In this document: positions 51,685 through 60,135 of the stretch, in pieces
Position numbering within the stretch: position 1 is the first letter of the stretch
How the letters are laid out: the number at the start of each line of letters is the position of its first letter
Assembly: GCA_016776905.1 (NCBI GenBank)
Contig: JADHSM010000015.1
Coordinates: 1-64,000, forward strand
Direction of reading: 5' to 3'
DNA: 64,000 nucleotides
DNA from: Planctomycetota bacterium
GTDB lineage: Bacteria > Planctomycetota > UBA8108 > UBA1146
Position numbers and translations under genes: made by a program
The notes under the pieces: model-generated
The model's database searches: none
What the model was told of the DNA's origin: nothing
What the model saw: only the letters and a program-made list of their open reading frames with translations

Positions 51685-53820
51685 TTACTTCTTTTTGAAG
51701 ATTTCCATAGTCGCGGTATTGAGTTCTCTGATAAACGGCGAAGCGTGGTACTTATGACACAGAATGCAGTCCTGCTGAATCTGCTGACCATGACACTCTA
51801 AGCAACTTTCTTTCGACACCGACAACCAGTCGTGCCCCCCCGCACTTTTCGTTTCAGCAGGGGTGTGACAGGTATTGCACTGTCGACCTTCATCATTAAA
51901 GACATGAGACGCATGATTAAAGTGGGTGAAATCGAGATCTTTGATTTCCTTCTCATGGCCCCAATTCACTTCTTGCCCAGCGATCCCCAAGCCGACATGA
52001 CACTTCTGGCATCTTCCTGCCGAGTACTCCCCTGTGAGCTCTTTCAGGATATCTCCGGAAAACTTGTCCCTGTTTTCGTTTCGACTCTCCAATTCAATCC
52101 ATGCTTTTAGGAATGAATCCGCATGCTGAACAGGCCTGTACCACAATGACGGGCCATCGAGATACCACCCTCCTGCATTTGCCCAATCCACTCCCGTGAC
52201 AAATCTGCGATACTCATCTGCTCTCTTCTCCGATGCTCGATCTCCATAAGAATGCGCAGTATTTTCCGCAAGCATATCGTCTTCGCCCGCGAGCATGTCG
52301 TCTTCGCCGGCAAGCATATCGTCTTCGCCTGCGAGCATATCGTCTTCGCCTGCGAGCATATCGTCTTCGCCGGCGAGCATATCGTCTTCGCCGGCAAGCA
52401 TGTCGTCTTCGCCGGCAAGCATATCGTCTTCGCCGGCAAGCATATCGTCTTCGCCGGCGAGCATATCGTCTTCGCCGGCTACCATGTCGTCTTGACTGTT
52501 TTTGCCCTGCTCAACTTCGTCGACAACCGTAAGATTCAGGGGCTCTTCATTTTCAATGGCGACGAACCACTGTTCCTGAACGAACTGAAGCAAAGCATGC
52601 GGAAACTGCCCCGATAAATCGGAAAGCTCATCGAGGCTTAAATCTGCGACAGTGGGAGACATCCACCGAGCGACCCACTGTTGTAAATCTTCTTCAAGTG
52701 CAGCAGCCCATTCCGTCTGGGTCAACTGAACGAAATCTTCGACGTCTTTCAGCCTTTCGATCGGAGCCCTTTCAAGACGACTTAAGTTCAGATCAGATAA
52801 CTGATCGAAGCTGTCTCCAACTTCCCCATTGAGAAACCACCTTTTCGTCCAGGCATTGGTTCTTCCCTCGGGATATTTCGCCCAACTATATGTCTGAAGC
52901 CCATGGTCATTCAAAGTTTGGAAATCAACTTCAGGGAGTTTAAAGATTTCGATTCCCTGATTCTTTCCCTGGGCCCCTTGCCCTGATATTTCAGAAGAAT
53001 GACAACCGCCACATGATTCAGCGAAAGGCAGCACACTCATCGCTCCAGTGTTGACTTCTAAAGAATGGCATCCTGCACAAGTTGCAGGTGCTTGATCAGG
53101 AACTTCAATGAAGTGCCTCAAACTGTGAGTGCTGTGATCAAAATTAAAGCTACGCGGCTTCAGTCCATATGAATCAGAAAAATCAGCATGACCCTTTGAA
53201 AAGGAATCGAACTTTTCTTGATGGCAATTTTGACATCGTCTGTCATTCATATTCAAGAAGGTGCCCGAAGACTGATGTTCTTGGTGACATTGAGCGCATT
53301 CAGTCTCATCCTGCAACTCTGATATATCTTTTTCAGGGTACAGCTCAGCCCATGTTGCCGGATCTAACCCATGTGACTTCCGTGAATGATCACCGAGATC
53401 ATGACAGTTTACACAACCTTGGCTCCCCAGATTATCGTGGGTTCCCCCCAGCACATTCGCAAAAAGGCCACCAAAGCTATTCAAGTTCTCACTGTGACAT
53501 GCAGCGCAATCTAATTTTCCATGCGCATGAGAGAGAGGGCCTGGTGAGAATATCTCTTGTTGAAAAATCTGGCCTTCATTCTGAGTCATAGCAAAAAGTA
53601 CCAAACCTAAAGTGAGTACGAATGCACTACGAACTGTCTTGGATCTCCACCAACCTTCGGAATGCATCGGTGAACATTCACTGTCAGTATTCTGACAAAG
53701 CCCAGAAGCGGATGGTCCTCTTGAACATGGCTGCCCTGGCCGACCACACGTCCAAGGCTTATCGGGTCGGAGATAACGAGTTTTGCGAGAATCAAAAGAT
53801 CCTCGATGACCAGAACTCAT
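51685..53820 (-). CDS. Membrane-anchored decaheme cytochrome c with acidic heptad repeat
   Basis: A 711-residue protein with ten CXXCH heme sites: CAACH, CVNCH, CAQCH, CQNCH, CAGCH, CGGCH (residues about 105-275), then CQKCH, CNTCH, CLECH, CILCH (about 600-700). The start ATG 53820 overlaps the stop of the cytochrome b gene (ATGA) behind GGGAGGGG. A polar, Cys-containing N-terminus of about 60 residues precedes one membrane helix (62-79), so the heme domain lies outside. Between hemes 6 and 7, residues about 447-516 are ten exact GEDDMLA-type heptads. Histidine motifs such as HSTHSLRHF and FNHASHVF can supply distal ligands. Last gene of the redox operon; it probably takes electrons from the cytochrome b. 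Not recognised as a named cytochrome. Confidence 0.88.
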   Translation of the reverse strand: MSSGHRGSFDSRKTRYLRPDKPWTCGRPGQPCSRGPSASGLCQNTDSECSPMHSEGWWRSKTVRSAFVLTLGLVLFAMTQNEGQIFQQEIFSPGPLSHAHGKLDCAACHSENLNSFGGLFANVLGGTHDNLGSQGCVNCHDLGDHSRKSHGLDPATWAELYPEKDISELQDETECAQCHQEHQSSGTFLNMNDRRCQNCHQEKFDSFSKGHADFSDSYGLKPRSFNFDHSTHSLRHFIEVPDQAPATCAGCHSLEVNTGAMSVLPFAESCGGCHSSEISGQGAQGKNQGIEIFKLPEVDFQTLNDHGLQTYSWAKYPEGRTNAWTKRWFLNGEVGDSFDQLSDLNLSRLERAPIERLKDVEDFVQLTQTEWAAALEEDLQQWVARWMSPTVADLSLDELSDLSGQFPHALLQFVQEQWFVAIENEEPLNLTVVDEVEQGKNSQDDMVAGEDDMLAGEDDMLAGEDDMLAGEDDMLAGEDDMLAGEDDMLAGEDDMLAGEDDMLAGEDDMLAGEDDMLAENTAHSYGDRASEKRADEYRRFVTGVDWANAGGWYLDGPSLWYRPVQHADSFLKAWIELESRNENRDKFSGDILKELTGEYSAGRCQKCHVGLGIAGQEVNWGHEKEIKDLDFTHFNHASHVFNDEGRQCNTCHTPAETKSAGGHDWLSVSKESCLECHGQQIQQDCILCHKYHASPFIRELNTATMEIFKKK
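52271..52480. repeat. In-frame 21-bp tandem repeat, ten units
   Basis: Ten units of AGCAT(A/G)TCGTCTTCGCC(G/C/T)GC(A/G), coding GEDDMLA on the reverse strand, with an eleventh degenerate copy at 52481-52494. Variation is confined to third codon positions. It also creates long accidental frames on the other strand. Confidence 0.97.
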
Positions 53821-54644
53821 GATGCCCCTCCCGAAGAAAACCCAAGTACCAAAAAGATATGCAGGGCGATCAGAATAAACAGAACCGCAGTCAAAGGCAC
53901 ATGCAAGAACAGCCAACCTCTGATCCATCTTTGATGCACGATCATTCGATCAAGATCAGATTTTTCTCGAATAAGTTTATGAAAGGGCCTTGAGCTTTCA
54001 GTAGAGAACAGTATCGAAGGTGGTAAATATAATGCCAATTTTTGAACTATTGGAGTCGGAATCTCTAGCTCGTTATGCCTTTTACTATGAAGCAAACCGG
54101 GTCTGGCATTCAGAAATGGTCGAATGACTTCTGTGTAACCCATTATGATTCTCTCAGACAAAGCACCTTCTTCAACCTTGAGAACCAAAGCATCGGCTTC
54201 TTCCAATATTTCACTACGCCTGAAAGGGATTCGTGACGGATGTAAATTTTCAACGTCTGCGCGCATAGGCTTGGGCAACCAACGCATGATGAACCAACCT
54301 ATAAAGCCTGACCCCATCAATAAAAGGTATATGAAATATAAAGCAACTTCAAAACTACCTTGTGGCCACGCGAAACCAGAATGAACTAAAAACAAATATC
54401 CACTCAGTAAACCAATGCCCAAATGCAGTTGCAGCCAACTTGAAGTTTTTCCTATTGGAAGAAAAGGAAACTTCTTTCTCATTCCATATAAAGCAAGAAT
54501 GATAAAGCTGCCAAGAAGTAACCAACCGCTTTCATATGCAAGACTCACCAATTCACCCGACTTGATATCCAAGTAGTTTTGAATAACAAAAAAAACCAGG
54601 ATAAGACCCAGCAATATCAGTGGCTTTGGCTGACGGATAGTCAT
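53817..54644 (-). CDS. Small diheme b-type membrane cytochrome
   Basis: A 275-residue membrane protein with five hydrophobic helices. Helix 3 (residues about 72-92) has His in LHLG and in LVHSGF, 14 positions apart; helix 5 has His in LHVPL and in ALHIF, also 14 apart. Two helices each with two His at 13-residue spacing are the pattern of two stacked b hemes, as in cytochrome b and related quinol-dehydrogenase subunits. Between helices 4 and 5 is a cytoplasmic domain of about 110 residues. The gene overlaps the ferredoxin gene upstream and the decaheme gene downstream by ATGA, so the three are made together. It would pass electrons through the inner membrane. Confidence 0.8.
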   Translation of the reverse strand: MTIRQPKPLILLGLILVFFVIQNYLDIKSGELVSLAYESGWLLLGSFIILALYGMRKKFPFLPIGKTSSWLQLHLGIGLLSGYLFLVHSGFAWPQGSFEVALYFIYLLLMGSGFIGWFIMRWLPKPMRADVENLHPSRIPFRRSEILEEADALVLKVEEGALSERIIMGYTEVIRPFLNARPGLLHSKRHNELEIPTPIVQKLALYLPPSILFSTESSRPFHKLIREKSDLDRMIVHQRWIRGWLFLHVPLTAVLFILIALHIFLVLGFSSGGAS

Positions 54645-56314
54645 CCTGTAATCTTTTCAATGACGCGCGTCACCTTTGAAATGTCTGAGAAATCAACTCT
54701 GTGAAGAGCATCATGCGGGCATGCATTTGCACAAGCAGGCCCAGATGGTTGATCGATACACAAATCACATTTCGTGGCTTTAAGTGCGGGCTTCCCCGTT
54801 TCGAGATTAATGATGGGATTCCCGGCAGCATCATGTATTTCAACAGATCTAATGTTGTTGTATGGGCACGACTCTACACATGTACCGCAACCAATACATT
54901 CATTGGTAGTAATAATTACATTACCCGTATTGGCTTCTCTGTGAATCGCACCTGTTGGGCAACCCACAAGACATACAGGGTCAGCGCAATGCATACAGGC
55001 AGTTGCCACCATGAGCTCTGCATGACGGTGTCCTTCCCTAATAAAGCGAGGGTTACCTCCATGCGTGACGGCACAAGCTTTAACGCAGTCATCGCAATCT
55101 GTGCACCGATTCAAGTCGATAATCATCGTCTGGTTGCCGTTGACAATTCGCCTATCCACGAAAAAATCTAGCAACTCGCGAGATATATATCCTTCTTCAT
55201 TCGACCTGCCAGTCTCAATACCTTTTTGGATTTCCGGCAACACATGTTCGTTAAAATCTGATTTCGGAATAATCACTAGATCTAATGCACCCACGGCTCT
55301 AATCGTGTGGAAGGCAACTTCGTCCTCACCCCGTTCGTCCATCCGTGTCAACTCTTTTAATCCGTAAACATCTCCGGGACGCAGATACCCTGTCGTCGAT
55401 TCTTGGCCACCATCTTTTCGAGTCACTCTCGCAAATCCATTTAGAACTACATAGAGTCCGTCCATATGATGGCCTTGATTCAGGACAACTGCTTCCTGAT
55501 CCAACAGTGACTTGTCAGAATTTATCACCTTCCTGAAATTGCGATTCCAATCATCTGAACCGTGTCTTTCAAAGACGGCCTTCGAAGATATAGTTCTCTG
55601 AACATCTTCTGATAGATTCTGAATCATATTCACAAAGGAAAATATTTGGTGCCTACGATCTCCTATGATGTCCTCTAGGAATCGTTCGAATTCATTCGAA
55701 CGAGCAAGTAAATCACGAACGCCTTGCCAACGAATTTCGACCAGCTTGCAATCAGTACCTGCAAATACAGATGCCGTCCGAGGGCACCTTCTAAGAGCGG
55801 CGATTTCACCAAAGATTTCGCCGATCCCAATTCTTCGTGTCAAATTTTGGCTGACAAACTTGTCAATATCAGTATTTAATCTCGGCTTCCGACCTGCACT
55901 CCCAGATATTTCTTCTTGGCTCACAACTCGACTGAATGTTTCCTGTGTTTTTTTCTTTTTGAACAACTGACCGATTGCAGAAAACCAACTTCTTTTTTCT
56001 AATTTTGATTTTCGAGCAAAGCGATGCTCTTGAGATTGCTCAAGGTTTACTCTGACCGTTCCCTCGATTGGAATAAGAACAGAGCCACCGTAATCACCTT
56101 TTCTGAGAATAATTTCTGACTTTTCGTAAGAAACTATCCGAGCATCATTTTGCAATATGTCCTCAAATGATGATCCGCGCTTTTTGTAATCACTCAATAC
56201 GATGGAAAGTACCGAGTTCACCTTTAACCAATCCAGAATTTCTTCCGGAACGGGCACCTTGCTAAAGCAATGCTCCCGGGAGTCTATTTCCTGGTTGTTG
56301 GTTTCATTACGCAT
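54641..56314 (-). CDS. Two cyclic-nucleotide-binding domains fused to a four-cluster ferredoxin
   Basis: A 557-residue cytoplasmic protein (no signal). CNB domain 1 (about residues 60-230) includes EIILRKGDYGGSVLIPIEGTV, a charged insertion of about 65 residues, then the phosphate-binding cassette GEIFGEIAALRRCPRTASV with the FGE and RTA residues needed for cNMP. CNB domain 2 (about 270-370) has the fold (VLNQGHHMDGLYVVLNGFA) but its cassette is not canonical. From about 395 comes a DmsB/PsrB-type ferredoxin with four 4Fe-4S motifs: CTDCDDCVKAC, CMHCADPVCLVGC, CIGCGTCVESC, and CDLC...CANAC. It overlaps the cytochrome b gene (ATGA) and should feed it electrons, perhaps under nucleotide control. 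Similar CNB-ferredoxin fusions occur in other bacteria to my recollection; function unknown. Confidence 0.9.
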   Translation of the reverse strand: MRNETNNQEIDSREHCFSKVPVPEEILDWLKVNSVLSIVLSDYKKRGSSFEDILQNDARIVSYEKSEIILRKGDYGGSVLIPIEGTVRVNLEQSQEHRFARKSKLEKRSWFSAIGQLFKKKKTQETFSRVVSQEEISGSAGRKPRLNTDIDKFVSQNLTRRIGIGEIFGEIAALRRCPRTASVFAGTDCKLVEIRWQGVRDLLARSNEFERFLEDIIGDRRHQIFSFVNMIQNLSEDVQRTISSKAVFERHGSDDWNRNFRKVINSDKSLLDQEAVVLNQGHHMDGLYVVLNGFARVTRKDGGQESTTGYLRPGDVYGLKELTRMDERGEDEVAFHTIRAVGALDLVIIPKSDFNEHVLPEIQKGIETGRSNEEGYISRELLDFFVDRRIVNGNQTMIIDLNRCTDCDDCVKACAVTHGGNPRFIREGHRHAELMVATACMHCADPVCLVGCPTGAIHREANTGNVIITTNECIGCGTCVESCPYNNIRSVEIHDAAGNPIINLETGKPALKATKCDLCIDQPSGPACANACPHDALHRVDFSDISKVTRVIEKITG

Positions 56315-56335
56315 CAGGTCTCTCTTCGGAAATCC

Positions 56336-57349
56336 TCAATTTTTATATTCAGACGGATCAGGAAGTAACGAATCAATGCCCGCTAAAGATGATCCATCCG
56401 ATGTAGCCGAGAAATTGTCCAAAAACTCTCCCGCTTTTTTCGAAGCAGGAATCAGTGCTTCTCTGGCTTTAAAACTCAACCCCACTGTTTTGAGATATTG
56501 AGCAAATTCCAACATACTTTCGTCCTTGGATGCAGCGGCTACAGATATGAACTGCTTCCGTAAGTTTGAAAATCTCTTTGCATGTGTTTTCACATAAATA
56601 TTCATCGCGTTAGCATTACCTATGGAGCTCAGAAGAACTTCTATTTCAGCAACCATACCCACGACATATAGAACTCTTTTACGTTCCGCCGAAGCAACTT
56701 TGTTTTCTTTCCCATTCGTATAAAAATTATTATGGCGCATATTTCCTTGGCTCCATGAAAGGAGCTCGAAATTTGAAACAGCAGGGTGCCCACCCGTCGC
56801 CACCAGTTCTTCATGATCAATCACGTGACAACTCACGCAGTTCCTCGCGATGTCTGCGATCATGCTAGGGCGCAACATTCCAGCGGCTTCTGAAGCCTTC
56901 CACCGCTTTGCGGCTTCTGCTTCCGTTTCTTCATCCTCTTCCTTGCCGCTAAACTCCCCGTGTACAGTCACCCAGCCCATTCCTGCACCATGGCACGACT
57001 CACACGACACTCCTGCTTCGACAGTCATTTCGTTGTGCTCGGAGTCCCACATTTCTGTCCCATGACAACTCGTGCAAAGTGATTCTTTGACTCGTCTTAA
57101 TCCCATTTTATCAATGATCTCTTTCGCCTTGGGAGATCTGGGCATATCAGTAATCGTTTTATAGTGAACCGTATTCTTCCAAACTTCTGCGGAATGCTTG
57201 TGACAATCTACGCACTTTTCAACTCCGACGATCGCCTTATGGTTGAAACCTGGGCCCGTCACTGGCTCCGCTGATTCATCTAGATTTGGCCCATTTACAG
57301 CCAATAGGGAGATACTAACCAAGCCAATTAAAACTAACTGTTGAATCAT
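56336..57349 (-). CDS. Tetraheme cytochrome c (c554-like)
   Basis: A 337-residue exported protein with signal peptide (MIQQLVLIGLVSISLLAVNG). Four CXXCH sites: CVDCH with the nearby EVWKNTVHYKT, CTSCH, CESCH and CVSCH, all within the first 180 residues. Spacing and the GxxCVDCHxxxxxxWxxxxH motif resemble cytochrome c554/multiheme electron carriers of the HAO and NrfB type. The C-terminal 140 residues are helical without heme. It sits 21 bases upstream of the CNB-ferredoxin gene and 50 bases downstream of the flavoreductase. Likely a periplasmic electron shuttle of the operon. Confidence 0.88.
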   Translation of the reverse strand: MIQQLVLIGLVSISLLAVNGPNLDESAEPVTGPGFNHKAIVGVEKCVDCHKHSAEVWKNTVHYKTITDMPRSPKAKEIIDKMGLRRVKESLCTSCHGTEMWDSEHNEMTVEAGVSCESCHGAGMGWVTVHGEFSGKEEDEETEAEAAKRWKASEAAGMLRPSMIADIARNCVSCHVIDHEELVATGGHPAVSNFELLSWSQGNMRHNNFYTNGKENKVASAERKRVLYVVGMVAEIEVLLSSIGNANAMNIYVKTHAKRFSNLRKQFISVAAASKDESMLEFAQYLKTVGLSFKAREALIPASKKAGEFLDNFSATSDGSSLAGIDSLLPDPSEYKN

Positions 57350-57399
57350 TTTGCATTCTCTTTCATGAATATTTCTTCGACTAAATCTGTCGGTATTTT

Positions 57400-58665
57400 T
57401 CAGGCATCGATTTCTACATCGCCTTCAGGCATTCCAACACACGACAGGCAATTGCCAGCATCTGGTTCAGCCGAAGGTTCATCTTCGTAACTTATCTTCC
57501 CGGATACCACTTTCACTTGGCATGTTCCACAACTGCCGGCTCTGCAACTGCTCTCTATTTCGACGTCATGCTCTTCTGCCATATCGAGAATTGAACTCGA
57601 GCCGTCCCATGGGACGGTGACGTCACTCTTGGAGAAATGAATCTTTCTAGTTTTAGAATTCAATTTTCCCTGATCTGTTTTTTGATCGCCACTTTCTGGA
57701 TCTTTCTTTTTCTTCACCGAAGCAGGTCCAAATGCTTCCAACAGAATATCTGAAGACGTCACTCCTGCTTCTTCTAATGCGGGAACCAACGCTCCCATCA
57801 TCGGTGGTGGGCCACACAGATAAAACTGTGCCTCAATATGGCCAACCGTATCCTTGATCGCGTCAATGCTGAGGAAGCCGGTCTTGATGCCGTCCTCTAA
57901 TACGGAGTCTTCTTTTGGTGAACTGTAATATGTGTGCAGTGATACATTCGGATTTCCCTCCGCCAATTCTTTGAGGCTTTGAGCGAATGCGTGATCGTCT
58001 GAATTTCTAACCGCATGAAAAAAGTGACAGACTCTGTCTATTTTTTTATCGCAGATCGCCTCGAGCATGCTCAATAAAGGAGTGACTCCAATTCCCCCAG
58101 CAATAAACACCGCAGGTCGCTGATCATGACGATCTAGGCAAAACTTGCCTGCTGGAGCTTTCACTTCGATGGTTGAGCCAATTTCTAAATCCTCATGAAA
58201 GTATGAAGATCCCCGCCCTGGTGGATGACTTGTTCCTGGTGGTGGCGGAACCTTTTTTATAGTCACTCTGTAAGTATTGGAAATCGGATCTCCTGAGCTG
58301 AGCGAATAGGTACGAATCAAATGCTTTGATTCGCCAGGAATTTGGAATTTGAATCCCAAATGTTGGCCCGGCTCATATGGACAAATCGCTTCTTCGTCTA
58401 AGGGGCTCAGATAAAAAGAGCATATGTCTTGAGCTTCCATCACCCGATTCGACACTCTAAATCTGCGATACCCTTTCCATTTCAGACTTCCCGAAACGAC
58501 CTGGGTTTTCTCCTGTCGCAGCAACTGATCCTTCAGATCTTTTGCCTCTAACTGGAACCGCTGCGCTCTTAACCTTGATTCCCAAATGGAGTTTACGATC
58601 CCCAAGATGGCATCTATGAAAAAGAGCGCCAGCAGTGCGATGGCGACGTAAAATACTACTTCCAA
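57400..58665 (-). CDS. Membrane-anchored FAD/NAD(P) oxidoreductase with C-terminal 2Fe-2S domain
   Basis: A 421-residue protein with an N-terminal membrane helix (VVFYVAIALLALFFIDAILG) and coiled linker, then a ferredoxin-NAD(P) reductase module: IRTYSLSSGD binds FAD, FIAGGIGVTPLLSML and FYLCGPPPMM bind NAD(P). From about 335 a plant-type 2Fe-2S domain has Cys in SSCRAGSCGTCQ and in NCLSCVG. This is the Hmp-less, Hcr/CDO-reductase order (FNR then 2Fe-2S), reversed from NqrF, though both share a membrane anchor. Start is TTG at 58665 with GGGGAG upstream. It lies ten bases after the barrel gene. If the module faces the cytoplasm it could oxidise NAD(P)H for the chain. Confidence 0.9.
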   Translation of the reverse strand: MEVVFYVAIALLALFFIDAILGIVNSIWESRLRAQRFQLEAKDLKDQLLRQEKTQVVSGSLKWKGYRRFRVSNRVMEAQDICSFYLSPLDEEAICPYEPGQHLGFKFQIPGESKHLIRTYSLSSGDPISNTYRVTIKKVPPPPGTSHPPGRGSSYFHEDLEIGSTIEVKAPAGKFCLDRHDQRPAVFIAGGIGVTPLLSMLEAICDKKIDRVCHFFHAVRNSDDHAFAQSLKELAEGNPNVSLHTYYSSPKEDSVLEDGIKTGFLSIDAIKDTVGHIEAQFYLCGPPPMMGALVPALEEAGVTSSDILLEAFGPASVKKKKDPESGDQKTDQGKLNSKTRKIHFSKSDVTVPWDGSSSILDMAEEHDVEIESSCRAGSCGTCQVKVVSGKISYEDEPSAEPDAGNCLSCVGMPEGDVEIDA

Positions 58666-58674
58666 AATACTCCC

Positions 58675-60135
58675 CTAAAACCTCATGAGGATTTCTGCTC
58701 GAAGTCCGTATCCACTTTCTCCGCCTTCTTCTTTTTTGGTATAAGCATCCATCTGCAACATGGTTCTTCCAGTTAACTTTTTCTGGTATCGGGAGCCGAA
58801 TGCTCCTGCTGCAGGGCCGTCTCCTTCGAGAGGTGAACGCCCACCCAATTCAAAGACCAGGTTTGAAGCACCTTCATCTATTGAAAATTGGTAACCTACT
58901 GATCCCCCATATGAATCATCTGCTCTGTTACCGAGTGCGGGTTTATATCTACCCAATCCAGCTGCCGCAAATAACAAACCCGCTTTCCCGAGAGGTCCGC
59001 CATTCGTCTCTCCACGTGCAGCCGAAGCGAACTCATCAATCCCCAGAAAGAACGTGGCGTAGGCGTTATCCATTGTGCCTGCGGGGGTCGTTGACGCTTC
59101 CGCAAACAGCAATGTGCCATCGCTGACAGCGGCATTGTCCGGATCCGCAGCCATGGAACTGCACAATCTAATCGTCGTGTTAAACGTATTCGTTTTTGAT
59201 TTAATTCTTTGAGAAGATCCCAATCCCACGAACCAACCAGAACCCCCTTCATCCTCCGGGGCTTCCACATGTACCACATCGAAATCAATTGTTCTTTTGT
59301 ATGTATCTGCTTCAGCGGAGAAGGAAAGATATCGCGATCCCGTGGACAATAAATTGTTATCGCGACTGACCTCGTCCCATCCGGCAATGACGGTCATACG
59401 AGTTGTCGCTGTGCCCGGTATAGAAACAAATCGAGTCACACCGACAGCATCCATTGAGTCATTAACGAGTAGTCCGTCTTGTAGATCGACTCTCCAACGG
59501 CCCACGCTAAATCCGTAATCTAACTTCTTAGTTCCATCTGGATCCAAAACGGGAAACAACTCTGAAAGTTCTCCCTCGAAAAAGAAAGTCGTAATGCGGT
59601 CATTGACCTCATCGACCCAACCTTCTTCACTCTCCGGTTCAAATACATACCTAGAAAAACTACCTCTTTGATGTAATGGCTGCATACCTATCAGGAAGCG
59701 TTCTGTTCCTGTCAATTGGAGGTTGCCGAACAGATCCATTCTCTGGGCCCACTCGACGATGCGATCACCCGCACCCGCTGGCTCTACGACATTGATCCCC
59801 GATCTCAAATTACCGTAGACCCAAAACGAAGGTCTCCAGACTGCTCCTCCGGGAACATCGAACCCTCGCTCTAATCTCCCTGTCTCCATGAGACCCGGTC
59901 CGATTTGAATAATCGGCGGATGGGGCTGGATGAGGGATTCGTCTATCAATGGGATCGGGTGATCGGGCAGCCGACTAGGACTCTCGTCTTCTTGAGCCCA
60001 TGCCGGAGACGCCACACACGTAGTGATCATAAGGATCAATATTCCGTCTACAAATTGCCGAGCCATAGAAGCCTTCTTGTTTGCAATTCTCGGCCTTGCA
60101 GAATTTCTGGTTGGGAATAGTTGAGAGGTCATCAT
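58675..60135 (-). CDS. Outer-membrane beta-barrel-like protein of the redox operon
   Basis: A 486-residue exported protein with a long n-region and signal (FVDGILILMITTCVASPAWAQ). Its ATG overlaps the stop of the pentaheme gene (ATGA); ATG 60066 is a possible later start. The mature part shows amphipathic strands with aromatic ends and loops rich in Gly/Asp, and ends with Phe (ILMRF), as expected for an outer-membrane barrel. A Pro-rich segment (about residues 55-80) precedes the barrel. No family recognised. By its place between multiheme cytochromes it could act as the porin part of a porin-cytochrome conduit, like MtrB in Mtr systems; that role is inference. Confidence 0.72.
   Translation of the reverse strand: MMTSQLFPTRNSARPRIANKKASMARQFVDGILILMITTCVASPAWAQEDESPSRLPDHPIPLIDESLIQPHPPIIQIGPGLMETGRLERGFDVPGGAVWRPSFWVYGNLRSGINVVEPAGAGDRIVEWAQRMDLFGNLQLTGTERFLIGMQPLHQRGSFSRYVFEPESEEGWVDEVNDRITTFFFEGELSELFPVLDPDGTKKLDYGFSVGRWRVDLQDGLLVNDSMDAVGVTRFVSIPGTATTRMTVIAGWDEVSRDNNLLSTGSRYLSFSAEADTYKRTIDFDVVHVEAPEDEGGSGWFVGLGSSQRIKSKTNTFNTTIRLCSSMAADPDNAAVSDGTLLFAEASTTPAGTMDNAYATFFLGIDEFASAARGETNGGPLGKAGLLFAAAGLGRYKPALGNRADDSYGGSVGYQFSIDEGASNLVFELGGRSPLEGDGPAAGAFGSRYQKKLTGRTMLQMDAYTKKEEGGESGYGLRAEILMRF

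Noticed and set aside
52271-52480. CRISPR-like array
   Set aside because: Units are directly adjacent with no unique spacers, are in frame, and vary only at third codon positions.
52233-52617. Long open frames on the forward strand with SSPASI, VFAGKHI or LRRQAYR repeats
   Set aside because: They are shadows of the 21-bp repeat in the reverse-strand decaheme gene; a repeat without stops in one frame often has none in the others.
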